The translations under genes and the position numbers were made by a program. From Sphingopyxis sp. 2PD (lineage in GTDB: Bacteria > Pseudomonadota > Alphaproteobacteria > Sphingomonadales > Sphingomonadaceae), in assembly GCF_005503695.1 (NCBI RefSeq), contig NZ_SCMU01000002.1, positions 186,001 to 250,000 on the forward strand: 64,000 nucleotides of DNA, given 5' to 3'. The notes under the pieces are model-generated. The model ran no database searches, was not told where the DNA came from, and saw nothing but the letters and a program-made list of their open reading frames with translations. This document shows positions 1 to 10,094 of this stretch, piece by piece. The stretch's first letter is position 1. Each line of letters starts with the position of its first letter.

Positions 1-776
1 ACCAGCTGGACGATCCCGAGCTGCTCGAACTCGTCGAGCTGGAAATCCGCGAAGAACTGTCGAAGCGCGACTTCGACGGCGACAATATTCCGATCATCCC
101 GGGTTCGGCGCTCGCCGCCCTCGAAGGTCGCGACGACAACATCGGCAAGGACGCGATCCTGAAGCTGATGGCTGCCGTTGACGAATGGATCCCGCAGCCG
201 GAACGTCCGCTCGACAAGCCCTTCCTGATGCCGATCGAAGACGTGTTCTCGATCTCGGGTCGTGGTACGGTTGTCACCGGCCGCGTCGAAACCGGCATCG
301 TCAAGGTTGGTGAAGAAGTCGAAATCGTCGGCATCAAGGACACCAAGAAGACCGTCGTCACCGGCGTCGAAATGTTCCGCAAGCTGCTCGACCAGGGCCA
401 GGCTGGCGACAACATCGGTGCGCTGATCCGTGGCGTTGGCCGTGAAGAAGTCGAGCGTGGCCAGGTTCTGGCGAAGCCCGGCTCGATCACCCCGCACACC
501 GAGTTCACCTCGGAAGTGTACGTCCTGTCGAAGGACGAAGGTGGCCGTCACACGCCGTTCTTTGCGAACTATCGTCCGCAGTTCTACTTCCGCACCACCG
601 ACGTCACCGGCGAGGTCATCCTCCCCGAGGGCACCGAGATGGTCATGCCGGGCGACAACGTCCAGCTGTCGGTCAAGCTGATCGCCCCGATCGCCATGGA
701 CCAGGGTCTGCGCTTCGCGATTCGCGAAGGCGGCCGCACGGTCGGTGCAGGGGTTGTCGCGACCATCACAAAGTAA
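1..776 (+). CDS. tuf: Elongation factor Tu (EF-Tu), 5' end cut off by the window
   Basis: GTP-dependent carrier of aminoacyl-tRNA to the ribosomal A site. The reading frame is open from base 3, and 257 residues are visible, so about 140 residues carrying the P-loop and most of the G domain lie outside. What remains is the end of domain I ([17 protein letters not shown]), all of domain II ([19 protein letters not shown]) and domain III ([20 protein letters not shown]), ending in [15 protein letters not shown]. Its place just before rpsJ fits the str-S10 arrangement of proteobacteria. Confidence 0.97.
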   Translation, partial: QLDDPELLELVELEIREELSKRDFDGDNIPIIPGSALAALEGRDDNIGKDAILKLMAAVDEWIPQPERPLDKPFLMPIEDVFSISGRGTVVTGRVETGIVKVGEEVEIVGIKDTKKTVVTGVEMFRKLLDQGQAGDNIGALIRGVGREEVERGQVLAKPGSITPHTEFTSEVYVLSKDEGGRHTPFFANYRPQFYFRTTDVTGEVILPEGTEMVMPGDNVQLSVKLIAPIAMDQGLRFAIREGGRTVGAGVVATITK

Positions 777-786
777 TATAGGGCCG

Positions 787-821
787 CGAGCCGCGCGATT
801 CGGACCGATTCGCGCGGCTCG
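787..821 (+). terminator. 12-bp hairpin between tuf and rpsJ
   Basis: CGAGCCGCGCGA pairs perfectly with TCGCGCGGCTCG across an 11-base loop, 11 bases after the tuf stop codon. The next T-rich stretch (GATTTTT) starts only about 10 bases after the stem, so this is not a textbook intrinsic terminator. It may be an attenuator or processing site separating tuf from the S10 operon. Confidence 0.4.
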
Positions 822-923
822 TAGCTTAAAGATTTTTGATGGCCGGACCGGCTTCCTCGAGGGGGCCGGTACAGGCCATTTCGGCTCTTTCGCATCGTCA
901 GACGGGATTCGACTGGAACAGTC

Positions 924-1235
924 ATGGAAACGCAGAATATTCGCATTCGCCTGAAGGCCTTTGATCACCGCGTGCTCGATCAGGCCACCACCGACATCGC
1001 CGACACGGCGCGTCGTACCGGAGCGCTTATTCGCGGCCCGATCCCGCTGCCGACGCGCATTGAAAAATTCACCGTGAACCGCGGCCCGCACATCGACAAG
1101 AAGTCGCGCGAGCAGTTCGAGGTGCGTACCCACAAGCGGCTGCTCGACATCGTGCAGCCCACCCCGCAGACGGTCGACGCGCTGATGAAGCTCGACCTTG
1201 CCGCGGGCGTGAACGTCGAAATCAAGTTGGCCTAA
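924..1235 (+). CDS. rpsJ: 30S ribosomal protein S10
   Basis: Small-subunit protein that also acts as NusE in antitermination. The 103 residues match the family length. It starts [19 protein letters not shown] and carries the loop sequence around [19 protein letters not shown] typical of S10. It opens the S10 operon but is separated from rplC by an unusually long, structured gap. A second possible hairpin (ACCGGC with GCCGGT at 847-870) lies in its own leader. Confidence 0.98.
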   Translation: METQNIRIRLKAFDHRVLDQATTDIADTARRTGALIRGPIPLPTRIEKFTVNRGPHIDKKSREQFEVRTHKRLLDIVQPTPQTVDALMKLDLAAGVNVEIKLA

Positions 1236-1245
1236 GCCAACGCAG

Positions 1246-1507
1246 CCCTCGCAATAGCGAGGGTCTCTATCGGCAGCTGCTTCGGTGGCTGCATTTGTCC
1301 GGAGTGATCCGGACCGACGATAGGGTGGATACCGCCGGACCGCTTCTTCGAAGCATCAGGGTCCGGGCTGCGTCCCCCGTCTCGCCGCTTCTCCTTCGGG
1401 AAGGCGGCACCTCAGCCCGGACGGGGCGATGCATAAAAATTTGGGCTGGGAGGGTTCCGTCGGGGCAATGTCCCAATGGGTCCCGCAAGCCGTGCGGAAT
1501 GGTCCGC
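1246..1507 (+). promoter_or_regulatory. Structured mRNA leader of rplC
   Basis: A run of hairpins fills the gap before rplC. They are CCCTCGC/GCGAGGG with loop AATA (1246-1263); an 8-bp stem with a UUCG tetraloop (1273-1292, two G-U pairs); GTCCGGA/TCCGGAC with a GUGA tetraloop (1297-1314); GTCCGGGCTG/CAGCCCGGAC closing a branched domain that holds another UUCG cap (1361-1422); and GCGGA/TCCGC (1494-1507). The strand 1361-1366 (GTCCGG) could instead pair with CCGGAC at 1335-1340, so two exclusive folds exist. None has a U-tract. By position it could serve ribosomal-protein feedback control; that is inference. Confidence 0.5.
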
Positions 1508-1533
1508 CCGGCCTCTGTTGAGGAGTATTGATC

Positions 1534-2310
1534 ATGCGGACTGGCGTGATCGCGAAGAAAATGGGGATGACCCGCCTGTTTCAGGACGACGGCCGCCATG
1601 TGCCCGTCACCGTCCTGAGCCTCGAAGGCTGCCAGGTCATTTCCGTGCGCGAACAAGAACGCGACGGCTATGTTGCCGTCCAGCTCGGTGCCGGCTCGGC
1701 GAAGGCGAAGAATGTTGCGAAGCCGCAGCGTGGCGCTTTCGGCAAGGCCGAAGTCGAACCCAAGGCGAAGGTCGTTGAATTCCGCGTCGCTGACGACGCG
1801 ACGCTCGACGTCGGCGCCGAACTGTCGGCCGACCATTTCGTCGCCGGCCAGATCGTCGACATCCAGGGTGTGACCCAGGGTAAGGGCTTTGCCGGTGCGA
1901 TGAAGCGCTGGGGTTTCGGCGGTATGCGCGCGAGCCACGGTGTTTCGATCAGCCACCGTGCGCATGGTTCGACCGGTAACCGCCAGGATCCGGGCCGCGT
2001 CTTCAAGAACAAGAAGATGGCCGGCCACATGGGCGCGCGCAACCGCACCCAGCAGAATCTCGAAATCGTCCGCACCGACGCCGAGCGCGGCCTTCTCTTC
2101 GTCAAGGGCTCGGTCCCTGGCTCGAAGGGCGGCTGGCTGATGGTCCGCGATGCGGTCAAGCTGCCGCGCCACCCCGAAGCCCCCTATCCGGCGGGCATCA
2201 AGAGCGCCGCGAACGCCAATCACGAAGCCCCGGCTGATGCGCCGGTCGAAACCCCGGTCGAAGAAACCGTGGTCGACACCGCCGCCACCGACGGCGCACA
2301 GGAGTCCTGA
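1534..2310 (+). CDS. rplC: 50S ribosomal protein L3
   Basis: Early-assembly large-subunit protein near the peptidyl transferase centre. I start at the ATG giving [19 protein letters not shown], which lies 8 bases after AGGAG; an in-frame TTG two codons upstream is less likely. The 258 residues exceed the approximately 210 of E. coli because of an acidic Ala/Pro/Glu-rich tail after about residue 225, a common alphaproteobacterial variation. The conserved [19 protein letters not shown] segment is present. First gene of a tightly packed run with rplD. Confidence 0.97.
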   Translation: MRTGVIAKKMGMTRLFQDDGRHVPVTVLSLEGCQVISVREQERDGYVAVQLGAGSAKAKNVAKPQRGAFGKAEVEPKAKVVEFRVADDATLDVGAELSADHFVAGQIVDIQGVTQGKGFAGAMKRWGFGGMRASHGVSISHRAHGSTGNRQDPGRVFKNKKMAGHMGARNRTQQNLEIVRTDAERGLLFVKGSVPGSKGGWLMVRDAVKLPRHPEAPYPAGIKSAANANHEAPADAPVETPVEETVVDTAATDGAQES

Positions 2311-2312
2311 TC

Positions 2313-2939
2313 ATGAAGGTCAAGGTTCAAACCCTCGACGGTAAAGCCGGCACCGACATCGATCTCAACGACGATGTGTTCGGCGTCGACGCCCGCGCCG
2401 ACATCCTGCACCGCGTTGTCGCATGGCAGCTCGAAAAGCGCCGTGGCCCGGCCCGCGCCGCCCGCGAACGCAGCGATGTGTCGCGCACCGGCAAGAAATT
2501 CGGTCGCCAGAAGGGCGGCGGTACCGCGCGTCACGGCGATCGCAAGGCGCCGATCTTCATCGGCGGTGGCAAGGCGCACGGCCCCCGGGCCCGCACCTTC
2601 GGCCACTCGCTGAACAAGAAGATCCGCGCGCTCGGCCTGAAGATGGCATTGAGCGACAAGGCGAAGGGCGGCAAGATCGTCGTTCTCGACACGCTCGAGC
2701 TCAAGGATGCCAAGACCAAGGCGCTCGCCGGCAAGCTCGGCAAGCTCGAACTCGGCAACCGCGCTCTCTTCATCGACGGCGATGCGGTCCATGAAAGCTT
2801 CGCCATGGCATCGGCCAACCTGATCGGTGTCGACTCGATGCCGGCGGCTGGCGCCAACGTCTATGACATCATCCGTGCCGACACGCTGGTCCTGACCCGC
2901 GCGGCGGTCGAAAAGCTGGAGGCCCGTTTCAATGGCTAA
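2313..2939 (+). CDS. rplD: 50S ribosomal protein L4
   Basis: Binds 23S rRNA and lines the exit tunnel; in gammaproteobacteria it also represses the S10 operon. The 208 residues include the basic tunnel loop ([17 protein letters not shown]) and the conserved AHGPRARTF. It starts 2 bases after rplC and overlaps rplW by 8 bases, which points to translational coupling. It is the natural candidate for binding the leader in front of rplC if feedback control exists here. Confidence 0.97.
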   Translation: MKVKVQTLDGKAGTDIDLNDDVFGVDARADILHRVVAWQLEKRRGPARAARERSDVSRTGKKFGRQKGGGTARHGDRKAPIFIGGGKAHGPRARTFGHSLNKKIRALGLKMALSDKAKGGKIVVLDTLELKDAKTKALAGKLGKLELGNRALFIDGDAVHESFAMASANLIGVDSMPAAGANVYDIIRADTLVLTRAAVEKLEARFNG

Positions 2940-3240
2940 GGCAAAAACAGTCGACGCGCGTCACTATGACGTGATCCTCGCTCCGGTGATCACCGAAAAG
3001 TCGACGCTGCTCAGCGAGAACAACGCGGTGGTGTTCAAGGTCGCGAACGACGCGACCAAGCCCGCCATCAAGGCCGCCGTCGAGGCGCTGTTCGATGTCA
3101 AGGTGATCGGCGTGAACACGCTCGTCACCAAGGGCAAGACCAAGCGCTGGAAGGGCAAGCCCTACACCCGCAGCGACGTGAAGAAGGCGATCGTTCGCCT
3201 GGCCGAAGGCCAGTCGATCGACGTCACGACCGGCGTCTGA
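2932..3240 (+). CDS. rplW: 50S ribosomal protein L23
   Basis: Sits at the tunnel exit, where trigger factor and SRP dock. The 102 residues hold the family features [19 protein letters not shown] and the basic [17 protein letters not shown] near the end. The start codon lies inside the rplD 3' end (8-base overlap), giving [19 protein letters not shown]. Confidence 0.97.
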   Translation: MAKAKTVDARHYDVILAPVITEKSTLLSENNAVVFKVANDATKPAIKAAVEALFDVKVIGVNTLVTKGKTKRWKGKPYTRSDVKKAIVRLAEGQSIDVTTGV

Positions 3241-3261
3241 TTGTAGGAAGAGGCAGAGAAA

Positions 3262-4098
3262 ATGGCACTTAAATCCTATAATCCGACCAGCCCCGGACAG
3301 CGCGGCCTGATCCTCGTCGACAAGTCGGCGCTGTGGAAGGGCAAGCCCGTCAAGGCGCTGACCGAAGGCAAGCGCAAGACCGGCGGTCGCAACAACAAGG
3401 GTCATGTGACCTCGCGCGGCATCGCCGGCGGCCACAAGCAGAAGTACCGCTTCATCGACTTCAAGCGTCGCAAGTGGGACATGTCGGCCACCGTCGAACG
3501 TCTGGAATATGACCCCAACCGCACCGCTTTCATCGCGCTGGTGAAATATGAGGACGGCGAACTCGCCTATATCCTCGCGCCGCAGCGTCTGGCGGTCGGC
3601 GACACTATCGTCGCGGGCAAGAAGACCGACGTGAAGCCGGGCAATGCGATGGAATTGTCGCAGATGCCGGTCGGCACGATCGTCCACAATATCGAGATGA
3701 AGCCGGGCAAGGGTGGCCAGATCGCCCGTTCGGCAGGCACCTACGCCCAGGTCGTTGGTCGCGACCGCGGCCTGGTGATCGTGCGTCTCGGTTCGGGCGA
3801 GCAGCGCTACATCCGCGGCGAGTGCATGGGTACGGTTGGCGCGGTGTCGAACCCCGACAACCAGAACACCAACATCGGCAAGGCCGGTCGCAGCCGCTGG
3901 CTCGGCAAGCGGCCGCTGACGCGCGGTGTTGCGAAGAACCCGGTCGATCACCCGCATGGTGGTGGTGAAGGCCGCACCTCGGGTGGCCGTCATCCGGTGA
4001 CCCCGTGGGGCAAGCCGACCAAGGGCGCCCGTACCCGCCACAACAAGTCGACCGACAAGATGATCATCCGGTCGCGTCACGCGAAGAAGAAGAGGTAA
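3262..4098 (+). CDS. rplB: 50S ribosomal protein L2
   Basis: Core large-subunit protein needed for subunit association and peptidyl transfer. The 278 residues match the family. Conserved stretches include [20 protein letters not shown] and the C-terminal [20 protein letters not shown] with the functionally important His. A spacer of 21 bases with AGGAAGAGG precedes the ATG. Confidence 0.98.
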   Translation: MALKSYNPTSPGQRGLILVDKSALWKGKPVKALTEGKRKTGGRNNKGHVTSRGIAGGHKQKYRFIDFKRRKWDMSATVERLEYDPNRTAFIALVKYEDGELAYILAPQRLAVGDTIVAGKKTDVKPGNAMELSQMPVGTIVHNIEMKPGKGGQIARSAGTYAQVVGRDRGLVIVRLGSGEQRYIRGECMGTVGAVSNPDNQNTNIGKAGRSRWLGKRPLTRGVAKNPVDHPHGGGEGRTSGGRHPVTPWGKPTKGARTRHNKSTDKMIIRSRHAKKKR

Positions 4099-4101
4099 GC
4101 C

Positions 4102-4377
4102 ATGGCTCGCTCGGTCTGGAAGGGTCCCTTTGTGGACCTCCATCTGCTCAAGAAAGCCGAAACGGCCCAGGACGGCGGCAGCTCTGCCCCGATCAAGACC
4201 TGGTCGCGCCGGTCCACTATCCTGCCGCAGTTCGTGGGGCTGACCTTCAACGTCTATAACGGCCGCAAGTTCGTGCCGGTATCGGTCAACGAAGACATGG
4301 TCGGCATGAAGCTGGGTGAATTTGCGCCGACGCGCTTCTTCCCCGGCCACGCGGCTGACAAGAAGGGCAAACGCTAA
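4102..4377 (+). CDS. rpsS: 30S ribosomal protein S19
   Basis: Binds the 30S head next to S13. The 91-residue product starts [18 protein letters not shown] and contains [20 protein letters not shown] and GEFAPTRFF, all standard for S19. It starts 3 bases after the rplB stop, and its TAA stop overlaps the rplV ATG. Confidence 0.98.
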   Translation: MARSVWKGPFVDLHLLKKAETAQDGGSSAPIKTWSRRSTILPQFVGLTFNVYNGRKFVPVSVNEDMVGMKLGEFAPTRFFPGHAADKKGKR

Positions 4378-4757
4378 TGGGCAAGGAAAAGTCCCCCCGC
4401 CGCGTTGCGGATAACGAGGCGCTGTCGGTCGGCACGCAGATCCGCGGGTCGGCGCAGAAGCTGAACCTCGTCGCCGCGCTGATCCGCGGTCGCAAGGTCG
4501 AAGACGCGATGAACGTCCTCGCTTTCTCGAAGAAGGCGATGGCGGTTGACGTGCGCAAGGTTCTCGCCAGCGCCGTCGCCAACGCGGAAAACAACCACAA
4601 CCTCGACGTCGACGCGCTCGTCGTCAAGGAAGCGAGCGTCGGCAAGTCGTTGTCGATGAAGCGCTGGCATGCGCGTGGCCGCGGCAAGTCGACCCGGATC
4701 GTCAAGCCGTTCAGCCGCATCCGCATCGTCGTGCGCGAACAGGAAGAAGAGGCGTAA
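4377..4757 (+). CDS. rplV: 50S ribosomal protein L22
   Basis: Extends a beta-hairpin into the exit tunnel and binds all 23S domains. The 126 residues contain [18 protein letters not shown] and the hairpin sequence [20 protein letters not shown]. The ATG overlaps the rpsS stop (TAATG), so re-initiation coupling is likely. Confidence 0.97.
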   Translation: MGKEKSPRRVADNEALSVGTQIRGSAQKLNLVAALIRGRKVEDAMNVLAFSKKAMAVDVRKVLASAVANAENNHNLDVDALVVKEASVGKSLSMKRWHARGRGKSTRIVKPFSRIRIVVREQEEEA

Positions 4758-4758
4758 G

Positions 4759-5466
4759 ATGGGCCAGAAGAGCAATCCGATCGGCCTGCGCCTGCAGGTC
4801 AACCGCACCTGGGACAGCCGCTGGTTCGCCGAAGGCCAGGACTATGGCCGCATGCTGGTCGAGGATCTGAAGATCCGCCAATATGTGTTCAAGACCCTGC
4901 CGCAGGCCGCGATCTCGAAGGTCGTGATCGAGCGTCCGGCGAAACTGTGCCGCGTTTCGATCTATGCCGCCCGCCCGGGCGTCATCATCGGCAAGAAGGG
5001 CGCGGACATTGAAAAGCTGCGCAAGAAGCTCGGTGAACTGACGGGCAGCGACGTGTCGCTGAACATCGTCGAAATCCGCAAGCCCGAAGTCGACGCCAAG
5101 CTCGTCGGCCAGGGCATTGCCGACCAGCTCGAACGCCGCGTCGCGTTCCGCCGCGCGATGAAGCGCGCGGTGCAGTCGGCGATGCGTCTGGGCGCCGAAG
5201 GCATCCGCATCAACTGCGCCGGCCGTCTCGGCGGCGCGGAAATCGCGCGCACCGAATGGTACCGCGAAGGCCGGGTGCCGCTGCACACGCTGCGCGCCAA
5301 TGTCGACTATGCCGAATCGACCGCGCACACCGCCTATGGCGTGTGCGGGATCAAGGTGTGGATCTTCAAGGGCGAGATTCTCGGCCACGACCCGATGGCG
5401 ACCGACCGTCTGATGCTCGATGCACAGACGACCGGCGTCCGTCCGGCTCGTGAAGATCGCCGCTAA
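4759..5466 (+). CDS. rpsC: 30S ribosomal protein S3
   Basis: Part of the mRNA entry site and helicase activity of the 30S subunit. I chose the ATG giving [19 protein letters not shown], one base after the rplV stop, although the frame stays open further upstream; 235 residues match the family. The KH domain motif [18 protein letters not shown] is present, as is the C-terminal domain around [20 protein letters not shown]. Confidence 0.97.
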   Translation: MGQKSNPIGLRLQVNRTWDSRWFAEGQDYGRMLVEDLKIRQYVFKTLPQAAISKVVIERPAKLCRVSIYAARPGVIIGKKGADIEKLRKKLGELTGSDVSLNIVEIRKPEVDAKLVGQGIADQLERRVAFRRAMKRAVQSAMRLGAEGIRINCAGRLGGAEIARTEWYREGRVPLHTLRANVDYAESTAHTAYGVCGIKVWIFKGEILGHDPMATDRLMLDAQTTGVRPAREDRR

Positions 5467-5477
5467 GGACAACTGAC

Positions 5478-5909
5478 ATGTTGCAACCGAAAAAAACCAA
5501 GTTCCGCAAGGCTTTCAAGGGCCGCATCCACGGCAATGCCAAGGGTGGCACCAGCCTGAACTTCGGCTCCTACGGCCTGAAGGCGATGGAACCCGAGCGC
5601 ATCACCGCGCGCCAGATCGAAGCGGCTCGCCGTGCGATCAGCCGTGCGATCAAGCGCCAGGGCCGTTTGTGGATCCGCATCTTCCCCGACGTCCCCGTGT
5701 CGTCGAAGCCTGCCGAAGTCCGCATGGGTAAGGGCAAGGGTTCGCCGGAATATTGGGCCGCGCGCGTGAAGCCGGGTCGTATCCTGTTCGAACTCGACGG
5801 CGTTCCCGGCCCGGTGGCCGCGCTGGCGTTCGAACGCGCGGCGATGAAGCTGCCGATCAAGACGAAGGTGATCGCCCGTCTCGGCGACACCTCGCACCTG
5901 GAGGGTTAA
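5478..5909 (+). CDS. rplP: 50S ribosomal protein L16
   Basis: Contacts A-site tRNA on the large subunit. The 143 residues start [19 protein letters not shown] and contain [20 protein letters not shown] and [19 protein letters not shown], as expected for the family. It lies 11 bases after rpsC. Confidence 0.98.
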   Translation: MLQPKKTKFRKAFKGRIHGNAKGGTSLNFGSYGLKAMEPERITARQIEAARRAISRAIKRQGRLWIRIFPDVPVSSKPAEVRMGKGKGSPEYWAARVKPGRILFELDGVPGPVAALAFERAAMKLPIKTKVIARLGDTSHLEG

Positions 5910-5914
5910 GGGCC

Positions 5915-6118
5915 ATGGCCAAGACCGAAGATTTCAAGGCCAAGACCGACGACCAACTGTCGGAACAGCTTGGCGAACTGAAGCGCGAGGCGTTCAACCT
6001 CCGCTTCCAGGCGGCCACCGGCCAGCTTGAAAAAGCATCGCGCGTCAAGGAAGTCCGGCGTTCGATCGCCCGTATCAAGACGCAGCAGACCGAGCGCGCG
6101 CGCTCGGCCGCGAAGTAA
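5915..6118 (+). CDS. rpmC: 50S ribosomal protein L29
   Basis: Small helical-hairpin protein at the tunnel exit beside L23. The ATG 5 bases after rplP gives a 67-residue protein starting [20 protein letters not shown] with the conserved [17 protein letters not shown]; the frame extends further upstream but only into rplP. Length and sequence fit the family. Confidence 0.96.
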   Translation: MAKTEDFKAKTDDQLSEQLGELKREAFNLRFQAATGQLEKASRVKEVRRSIARIKTQQTERARSAAK

Positions 6119-6129
6119 GGAGACTATCG

Positions 6130-6411
6130 ATGCCGAAGCGCATTCTGACCGGTACGGTGGTGTCCGACAAGGGCGACAAGACCGTCGTGGTGAAGGTCGA
6201 ACGGAAGGTGAAGCACCCTCTGTACGGCAAGATCATCCGCCGCTCGAAAAAATATCACGCCCATGATGAGGACAATGCCATCAAGGCTGGCGAAACCGTC
6301 CGCATCGAGGAAACGAAGCCGATTTCGAAGCTCAAGACGTGGAAGGTGCTCGACAAGGTCGACACCCACAGCAAGCCCCAGAGCCCGACGGCTCCCGCTG
6401 CTGACGCCTGA
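6130..6411 (+). CDS. rpsQ: 30S ribosomal protein S17
   Basis: OB-fold primary 16S rRNA binder. The 93 residues start [20 protein letters not shown] and carry [21 protein letters not shown] short Ala/Pro-rich tail makes it slightly longer than the E. coli protein. A 60-base gap with a small CCGGG/CCCGG hairpin (about 6432-6445) follows before rplN. Confidence 0.97.
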   Translation: MPKRILTGTVVSDKGDKTVVVKVERKVKHPLYGKIIRRSKKYHAHDEDNAIKAGETVRIEETKPISKLKTWKVLDKVDTHSKPQSPTAPAADA

Positions 6412-6471
6412 GCTGAGTTTCACGGAACCGCCGGGGTTGCCCGGTAGGCCAAAAGAGAAGGAAGTGCATCG

Positions 6472-6840
6472 ATGATTCAGATGCAGTCACAATTGGAAGT
6501 CGCTGACAACAGCGGTGCCAAGCGCGTCCAGTGCATCAAGGTGCTGGGCGGATCGAAGCGCCGCACCGCCGGCGTCGGCGACGTCATCGTCGTGTCGATC
6601 AAGGAAGCCCAGCCGCGCGGCAAGGTGAAGAAGGGTGACGTGCATCGCGCCGTCATCGTCCGCACCCGCAAGGATGTGCGCCGCGCCGACGGTTCGGTGA
6701 TCCGTTTCGACACCAACGCCGCCGTGCTCGTCAACAAGAATGAAGAGCCGATCGGCACGCGTATCTTTGGCCCCGTCGTCCGCGAACTGCGCGGCCGTGG
6801 CTATATGAAGATCATCAGCCTGGCGCCGGAGGTGCTCTGA
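6472..6840 (+). CDS. rplN: 50S ribosomal protein L14
   Basis: Forms inter-subunit bridges with 16S rRNA. The 122-residue length is exact for the family, and the product begins [28 protein letters not shown] precedes the ATG. Its start corresponds to the beginning of the spc operon in E. coli, but here it simply continues the same run. Confidence 0.98.
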   Translation: MIQMQSQLEVADNSGAKRVQCIKVLGGSKRRTAGVGDVIVVSIKEAQPRGKVKKGDVHRAVIVRTRKDVRRADGSVIRFDTNAAVLVNKNEEPIGTRIFGPVVRELRGRGYMKIISLAPEVL

Positions 6841-6842
6841 CC

Positions 6843-7160
6843 ATGGCCAACAAGATCAAGAAGGGCGACACGGTTGTCATCCTGTCCGGCAAGGACAAGG
6901 GCAAGACCGGCGAAGTGACGCAGAGCCTGCCGAAAGACGGCAAGGTTGTCGTCGCGGGCGTCAACATCATCACGCGGCACCGCAAGCCGAGCCAGACCAA
7001 CCCGCAGGGTGGCCTGGAACGCAAGGAAGCGCCGCTGTTCGCGAGCAAGGTTGCGCTGGCCGATCCCAAGACCGGCAAGCCGACGCGCGTGCGTTTTGAA
7101 ACCAAGGACGGCAAGAAGGTGCGTGTCGCCGTGAAGTCCGGGGAGACCATCAGTGGCTGA
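6843..7160 (+). CDS. rplX: 50S ribosomal protein L24
   Basis: Assembly initiator protein with a KOW motif ([20 protein letters not shown] at residues 6-25). At 105 residues it matches the family. It starts 2 bases after rplN and overlaps rplE by 8 bases. Confidence 0.97.
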   Translation: MANKIKKGDTVVILSGKDKGKTGEVTQSLPKDGKVVVAGVNIITRHRKPSQTNPQGGLERKEAPLFASKVALADPKTGKPTRVRFETKDGKKVRVAVKSGETISG

Positions 7161-7731
7161 CAATTACACCCCCCGCATGCGCAAGCGCTATGACGATGTG
7201 ATCGTCAAGGCGATGACCGAAAAATTCGGTTACAAGAATGCGATGGAAGTGCCGAAGATCGAAAAGATCACGCTCAACATGGGCGTCGGCGAAGCCACGC
7301 AGGACAAGAAGAAGGTCGAAGCGGCCGCTGCCGAGATGGAACTCATCGCCGGCCAGAAGCCCGTCGTGACCAAGGCGAAGAAGTCGATCGCCCAGTTCAA
7401 GCTGCGCGAAGGCATGCCGATCGGTTGCAAGGTCACCCTGCGCCGCGAACGCATGTATGAATTCCTCGATCGCCTGATCACGATCGCAATGCCGCGCATC
7501 CGCGACTTCCGCGGCGTGTCGGCGACCAGCTTCGACGGTCGTGGCAACTATGCCATGGGCCTGAAAGAGCAGATCATCTTCCCCGAAATCAACTATGACC
7601 GCATCGACCAGGTGCGCGGCATGGATGTGATCGTGACCACCACGGCGCGTACCGACGACGAAGCCCGCGAACTGCTCAAGCTGTTCGGCTTCCCGTTCCC
7701 GATCGCAGCCGAAGAAAAGGCAGCCGCCTGA
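7153..7731 (+). CDS. rplE: 50S ribosomal protein L5
   Basis: Binds 5S rRNA and contacts P-site tRNA. The GTG start inside rplX gives [20 protein letters not shown]. The 192 residues include [16 protein letters not shown] and the conserved [17 protein letters not shown]. The C-terminus carries a short extra acidic/Ala tail. Overlap with rplX suggests coupling. Confidence 0.97.
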   Translation: MADNYTPRMRKRYDDVIVKAMTEKFGYKNAMEVPKIEKITLNMGVGEATQDKKKVEAAAAEMELIAGQKPVVTKAKKSIAQFKLREGMPIGCKVTLRRERMYEFLDRLITIAMPRIRDFRGVSATSFDGRGNYAMGLKEQIIFPEINYDRIDQVRGMDVIVTTTARTDDEARELLKLFGFPFPIAAEEKAAA

Positions 7732-7783
7732 GTCCCCGACGGGACCAGGCCGGCTCTTTCAAGAAGGAAAGAGAACTTAAGTC

Positions 7784-8089
7784 ATGGCGAAACTGAGTTC
7801 GACGAACAAAAATGAGCGTCGCAAGCAGCTGGTGAAGAAATATGCCGGCCGTTATGCGAAGCTGAAGGCGATTGCTGCGGACACCTCGCTCGACGATGGC
7901 GAGCGTCTGATCGCGCGCCTCAAGATGGCGGAAATCCCGCGCAATGGTAACCCGACCCGCATCCGTAACCGGTGCGAGATGACCGGGCGCCCGCGCGCTT
8001 ATTATCGCAAATTCCGGCTGTGCCGTATTCAGCTCCGCGATCTGGCCAACAAGGGCCTGATCCCCGGTGTTGTTAAGTCGAGCTGGTAA
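7784..8089 (+). CDS. rpsN: 30S ribosomal protein S14, zinc-free type
   Basis: 30S head protein. The 101-residue length and lack of paired CxxC motifs identify the long zinc-free form; the C-terminal [17 protein letters not shown] and [17 protein letters not shown] are standard. The 52-base gap before it holds GTCCC/GGGAC (7732-7745) and CTCTTTC/GAAAGAG (about 7754-7773). The second of these could mask its own GGAAAGAG ribosome-binding region. Confidence 0.97.
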   Translation: MAKLSSTNKNERRKQLVKKYAGRYAKLKAIAADTSLDDGERLIARLKMAEIPRNGNPTRIRNRCEMTGRPRAYYRKFRLCRIQLRDLANKGLIPGVVKSSW

Positions 8090-8101
8090 GGGACAGACAA
8101 G

Positions 8102-8506
8102 ATGGCAATGACCGATCCTTTGGGTGATATGCTCACCCGCATCCGCAACGGCCAGACGGCGAAGAAGGACAGCGTCCTGACGCCGGCGTCGACCCTGCGC
8201 GTCCGCGTTCTCGATGTTCTGCAGCGCGAAGGCTATATCCGCGGTTACAGCGAAGAAGCGCTGGGCGCCAAGGGCGAGCACAAGGGCATCCGCATCGAGC
8301 TGAAATATTTCGAAGGGCAGCCGGCGATCCGCCATGTGGCGCGCGTTTCGAAGCCGGGCCGCCGCATCTATTCGGGGTCGAAGGACCTGCCGATCGTGCG
8401 CAACGGCCTGGGCATCACCATCGTGTCGACCCCGCGCGGCGTCCTGTCGGACGCCGAAGCCCGCGAGCAAAATGTCGGCGGCGAAGTGCTGGCGGAGGTG
8501 TTCTGA
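8102..8506 (+). CDS. rpsH: 30S ribosomal protein S8
   Basis: Central-domain 16S rRNA binder. It starts [20 protein letters not shown] and ends in the conserved segment around [20 protein letters not shown]. The 134 residues are typical. The stop codon overlaps the rplF ATG by one base. Confidence 0.98.
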   Translation: MAMTDPLGDMLTRIRNGQTAKKDSVLTPASTLRVRVLDVLQREGYIRGYSEEALGAKGEHKGIRIELKYFEGQPAIRHVARVSKPGRRIYSGSKDLPIVRNGLGITIVSTPRGVLSDAEAREQNVGGEVLAEVF

Positions 8507-9039
8507 TGTCGCGCATTGGTAAAAAGGCAGTAGCGATCCCCGGCGGTGTCACCGCCGCGATCGACGGCGGCCAGCTGTCGGTGAAGGGTCCCAAGGGCAC
8601 CCTCGCGATGCCGCTTTCGGACCTCATCAATTATGAAGTCGGCGAAGGCAGCATCTCGGTGCAGCCCGCGAACGCAACCCGCGAAGCGCGCGCGTTCTGG
8701 GGCATGCAGCGCACCCTGGTGCAGAACCTGGTCACCGGTGTGACCGAGGGCTTCACCAAGGTGCTCGAAATCACCGGTGTCGGCTATCGCGCCAACTCGC
8801 AGGGCAAGACGCTGAAGCTGCAGCTTGGCTACAGCCATGATGTCGATTTTGCGGTGCCCGAAGGCATCGAGATCAAGACGCCGGACAATACGACGATCGA
8901 GATCAGCGGCATCGACAAGCAGAAGGTCGGCCAGGTCGCGGCGGAAATCCGCCGTTGGCGCAAGCCGGAGCCCTATAAGGGCAAGGGCATCAAATATCGC
9001 GGCGAGTACATCTTCCGCAAAGAAGGCAAGAAGAAGTAA
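8506..9039 (+). CDS. rplF: 50S ribosomal protein L6
   Basis: Two-domain 23S rRNA binder near the factor-binding site. The 177 residues start [20 protein letters not shown] and contain [19 protein letters not shown] and the C-terminal [20 protein letters not shown]. It overlaps rpsH by one base and runs into rplR after 3 bases. Confidence 0.98.
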   Translation: MSRIGKKAVAIPGGVTAAIDGGQLSVKGPKGTLAMPLSDLINYEVGEGSISVQPANATREARAFWGMQRTLVQNLVTGVTEGFTKVLEITGVGYRANSQGKTLKLQLGYSHDVDFAVPEGIEIKTPDNTTIEISGIDKQKVGQVAAEIRRWRKPEPYKGKGIKYRGEYIFRKEGKKK

Positions 9040-9042
9040 GCC

Positions 9043-9396
9043 ATGGCACATCTTACCCCATTCGAAAAACGCCGCCAGCGCGTTCGTACTGCCCTTCGCA
9101 AGCGGGCTGGTGGGCGCGCGCGCCTGTCGGTGCACCGTTCGGGCCGGCATATCTATGCCCAGCTTATCGACGATGCCGCCGGCCAGACGCTGGCTGCCGC
9201 CTCGACGCTGGACAAGGATGTCCGCGGCAAGACCGGCGCGACCACCGCGGCGGCTGCCGACGTTGGCAAGCGCCTCGCCGCTGCCGCGAAAAAGGCCGGC
9301 GTGACCCAGGTCGTGTTCGACCGCGGCGGTTTCCTGTTCCACGGGCGCATCAAGGCGCTGGCCGACGCGGCTCGCGAAGGCGGATTGGAGTTCTAA
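9043..9396 (+). CDS. rplR: 50S ribosomal protein L18
   Basis: 5S rRNA-binding protein. The 117 residues hold the basic N-terminal RNA-binding arm ([20 protein letters not shown]) and the family signature [20 protein letters not shown]. It starts 3 bases after rplF; rpsE starts 1 base after its stop. Confidence 0.98.
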   Translation: MAHLTPFEKRRQRVRTALRKRAGGRARLSVHRSGRHIYAQLIDDAAGQTLAAASTLDKDVRGKTGATTAAAADVGKRLAAAAKKAGVTQVVFDRGGFLFHGRIKALADAAREGGLEF

Positions 9397-9397
9397 T

Positions 9398-10090
9398 ATG
9401 GCTGACGAAGTACAGAACGCCGAAGGCGCTGTCGAAGCGACCGAAAACACCGGCGCGCCGCGCCGTGGCCGTGGCGGCCGCGACGGTGGCCGCGGTGGTC
9501 GTGAAGGTGGCCGTGGTCGCCGCGACGACCGTCGCCCGCGCGACGAGGATGGCGGCGAAGAGCTGATCGAAAAGCTCGTCCACATCAACCGCGTTTCGAA
9601 GACCGTGAAGGGTGGCAAGCGCTTCGGTTTCGCCGCGCTCGTCGTTGTTGGCGACGGCAAGGGCCGCGCCGGTTTCGGTCATGGCAAGGCGCGCGAAGTG
9701 CCCGAAGCCATTTCGAAGGCGACCGCTGCCGCGAAGAAGGCGATGATTCGCGTTCCGCTGCGCGATGGCCGCACGCTGCACCATGATGGCCGCGGTCATT
9801 TCGGCGCCGGTCTGGTGACCGTGCGTTCGGCACCCGCGGGGACCGGCATCATCGCCGGTGGTCCGATGCGCGCCGTGTTCGAATCGCTGGGCGTGGCCGA
9901 CGTTGTGACCAAGTCGAACGGTACCTCGAACCCCTATAACATGATCCGTGCGACCTTTGAGGCGCTCGGCGAACAGACCAGCCCCAAGTCGGTCGCGCAG
10001 CGTCGCGGCAAGAAGGTGTCGGATCTGATCAAGCGCGGCGGTGCATCCGACCGGGCAGCCGAAGCCGAAGCGGCAGCGGTGACGGAGTAA
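9398..10090 (+). CDS. rpsE: 30S ribosomal protein S5 with Arg/Gly-rich N-terminal extension
   Basis: Helps decoding fidelity and mRNA unwinding. At 230 residues it is longer than the 167 of E. coli because of an N-terminal extension. Residues about 18-50 are a run of Arg-Gly repeats ([20 protein letters not shown]) followed by [11 protein letters not shown]. After this the normal S5 dsRNA-binding domain begins ([20 protein letters not shown]) and continues through [15 protein letters not shown] and [18 protein letters not shown]. The extension resembles RGG boxes that bind RNA; its role here is unknown. Confidence 0.97.
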   Translation: MADEVQNAEGAVEATENTGAPRRGRGGRDGGRGGREGGRGRRDDRRPRDEDGGEELIEKLVHINRVSKTVKGGKRFGFAALVVVGDGKGRAGFGHGKAREVPEAISKATAAAKKAMIRVPLRDGRTLHHDGRGHFGAGLVTVRSAPAGTGIIAGGPMRAVFESLGVADVVTKSNGTSNPYNMIRATFEALGEQTSPKSVAQRRGKKVSDLIKRGGASDRAAEAEAAAVTE

Positions 10091-10094
10091 GATC

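Noticed and set aside
2929-4350. A 473-codon minus-strand frame opposite rplW, rplB and rpsS
   Set aside because: A shadow of ribosomal protein genes with no domain or ribosome-binding site.
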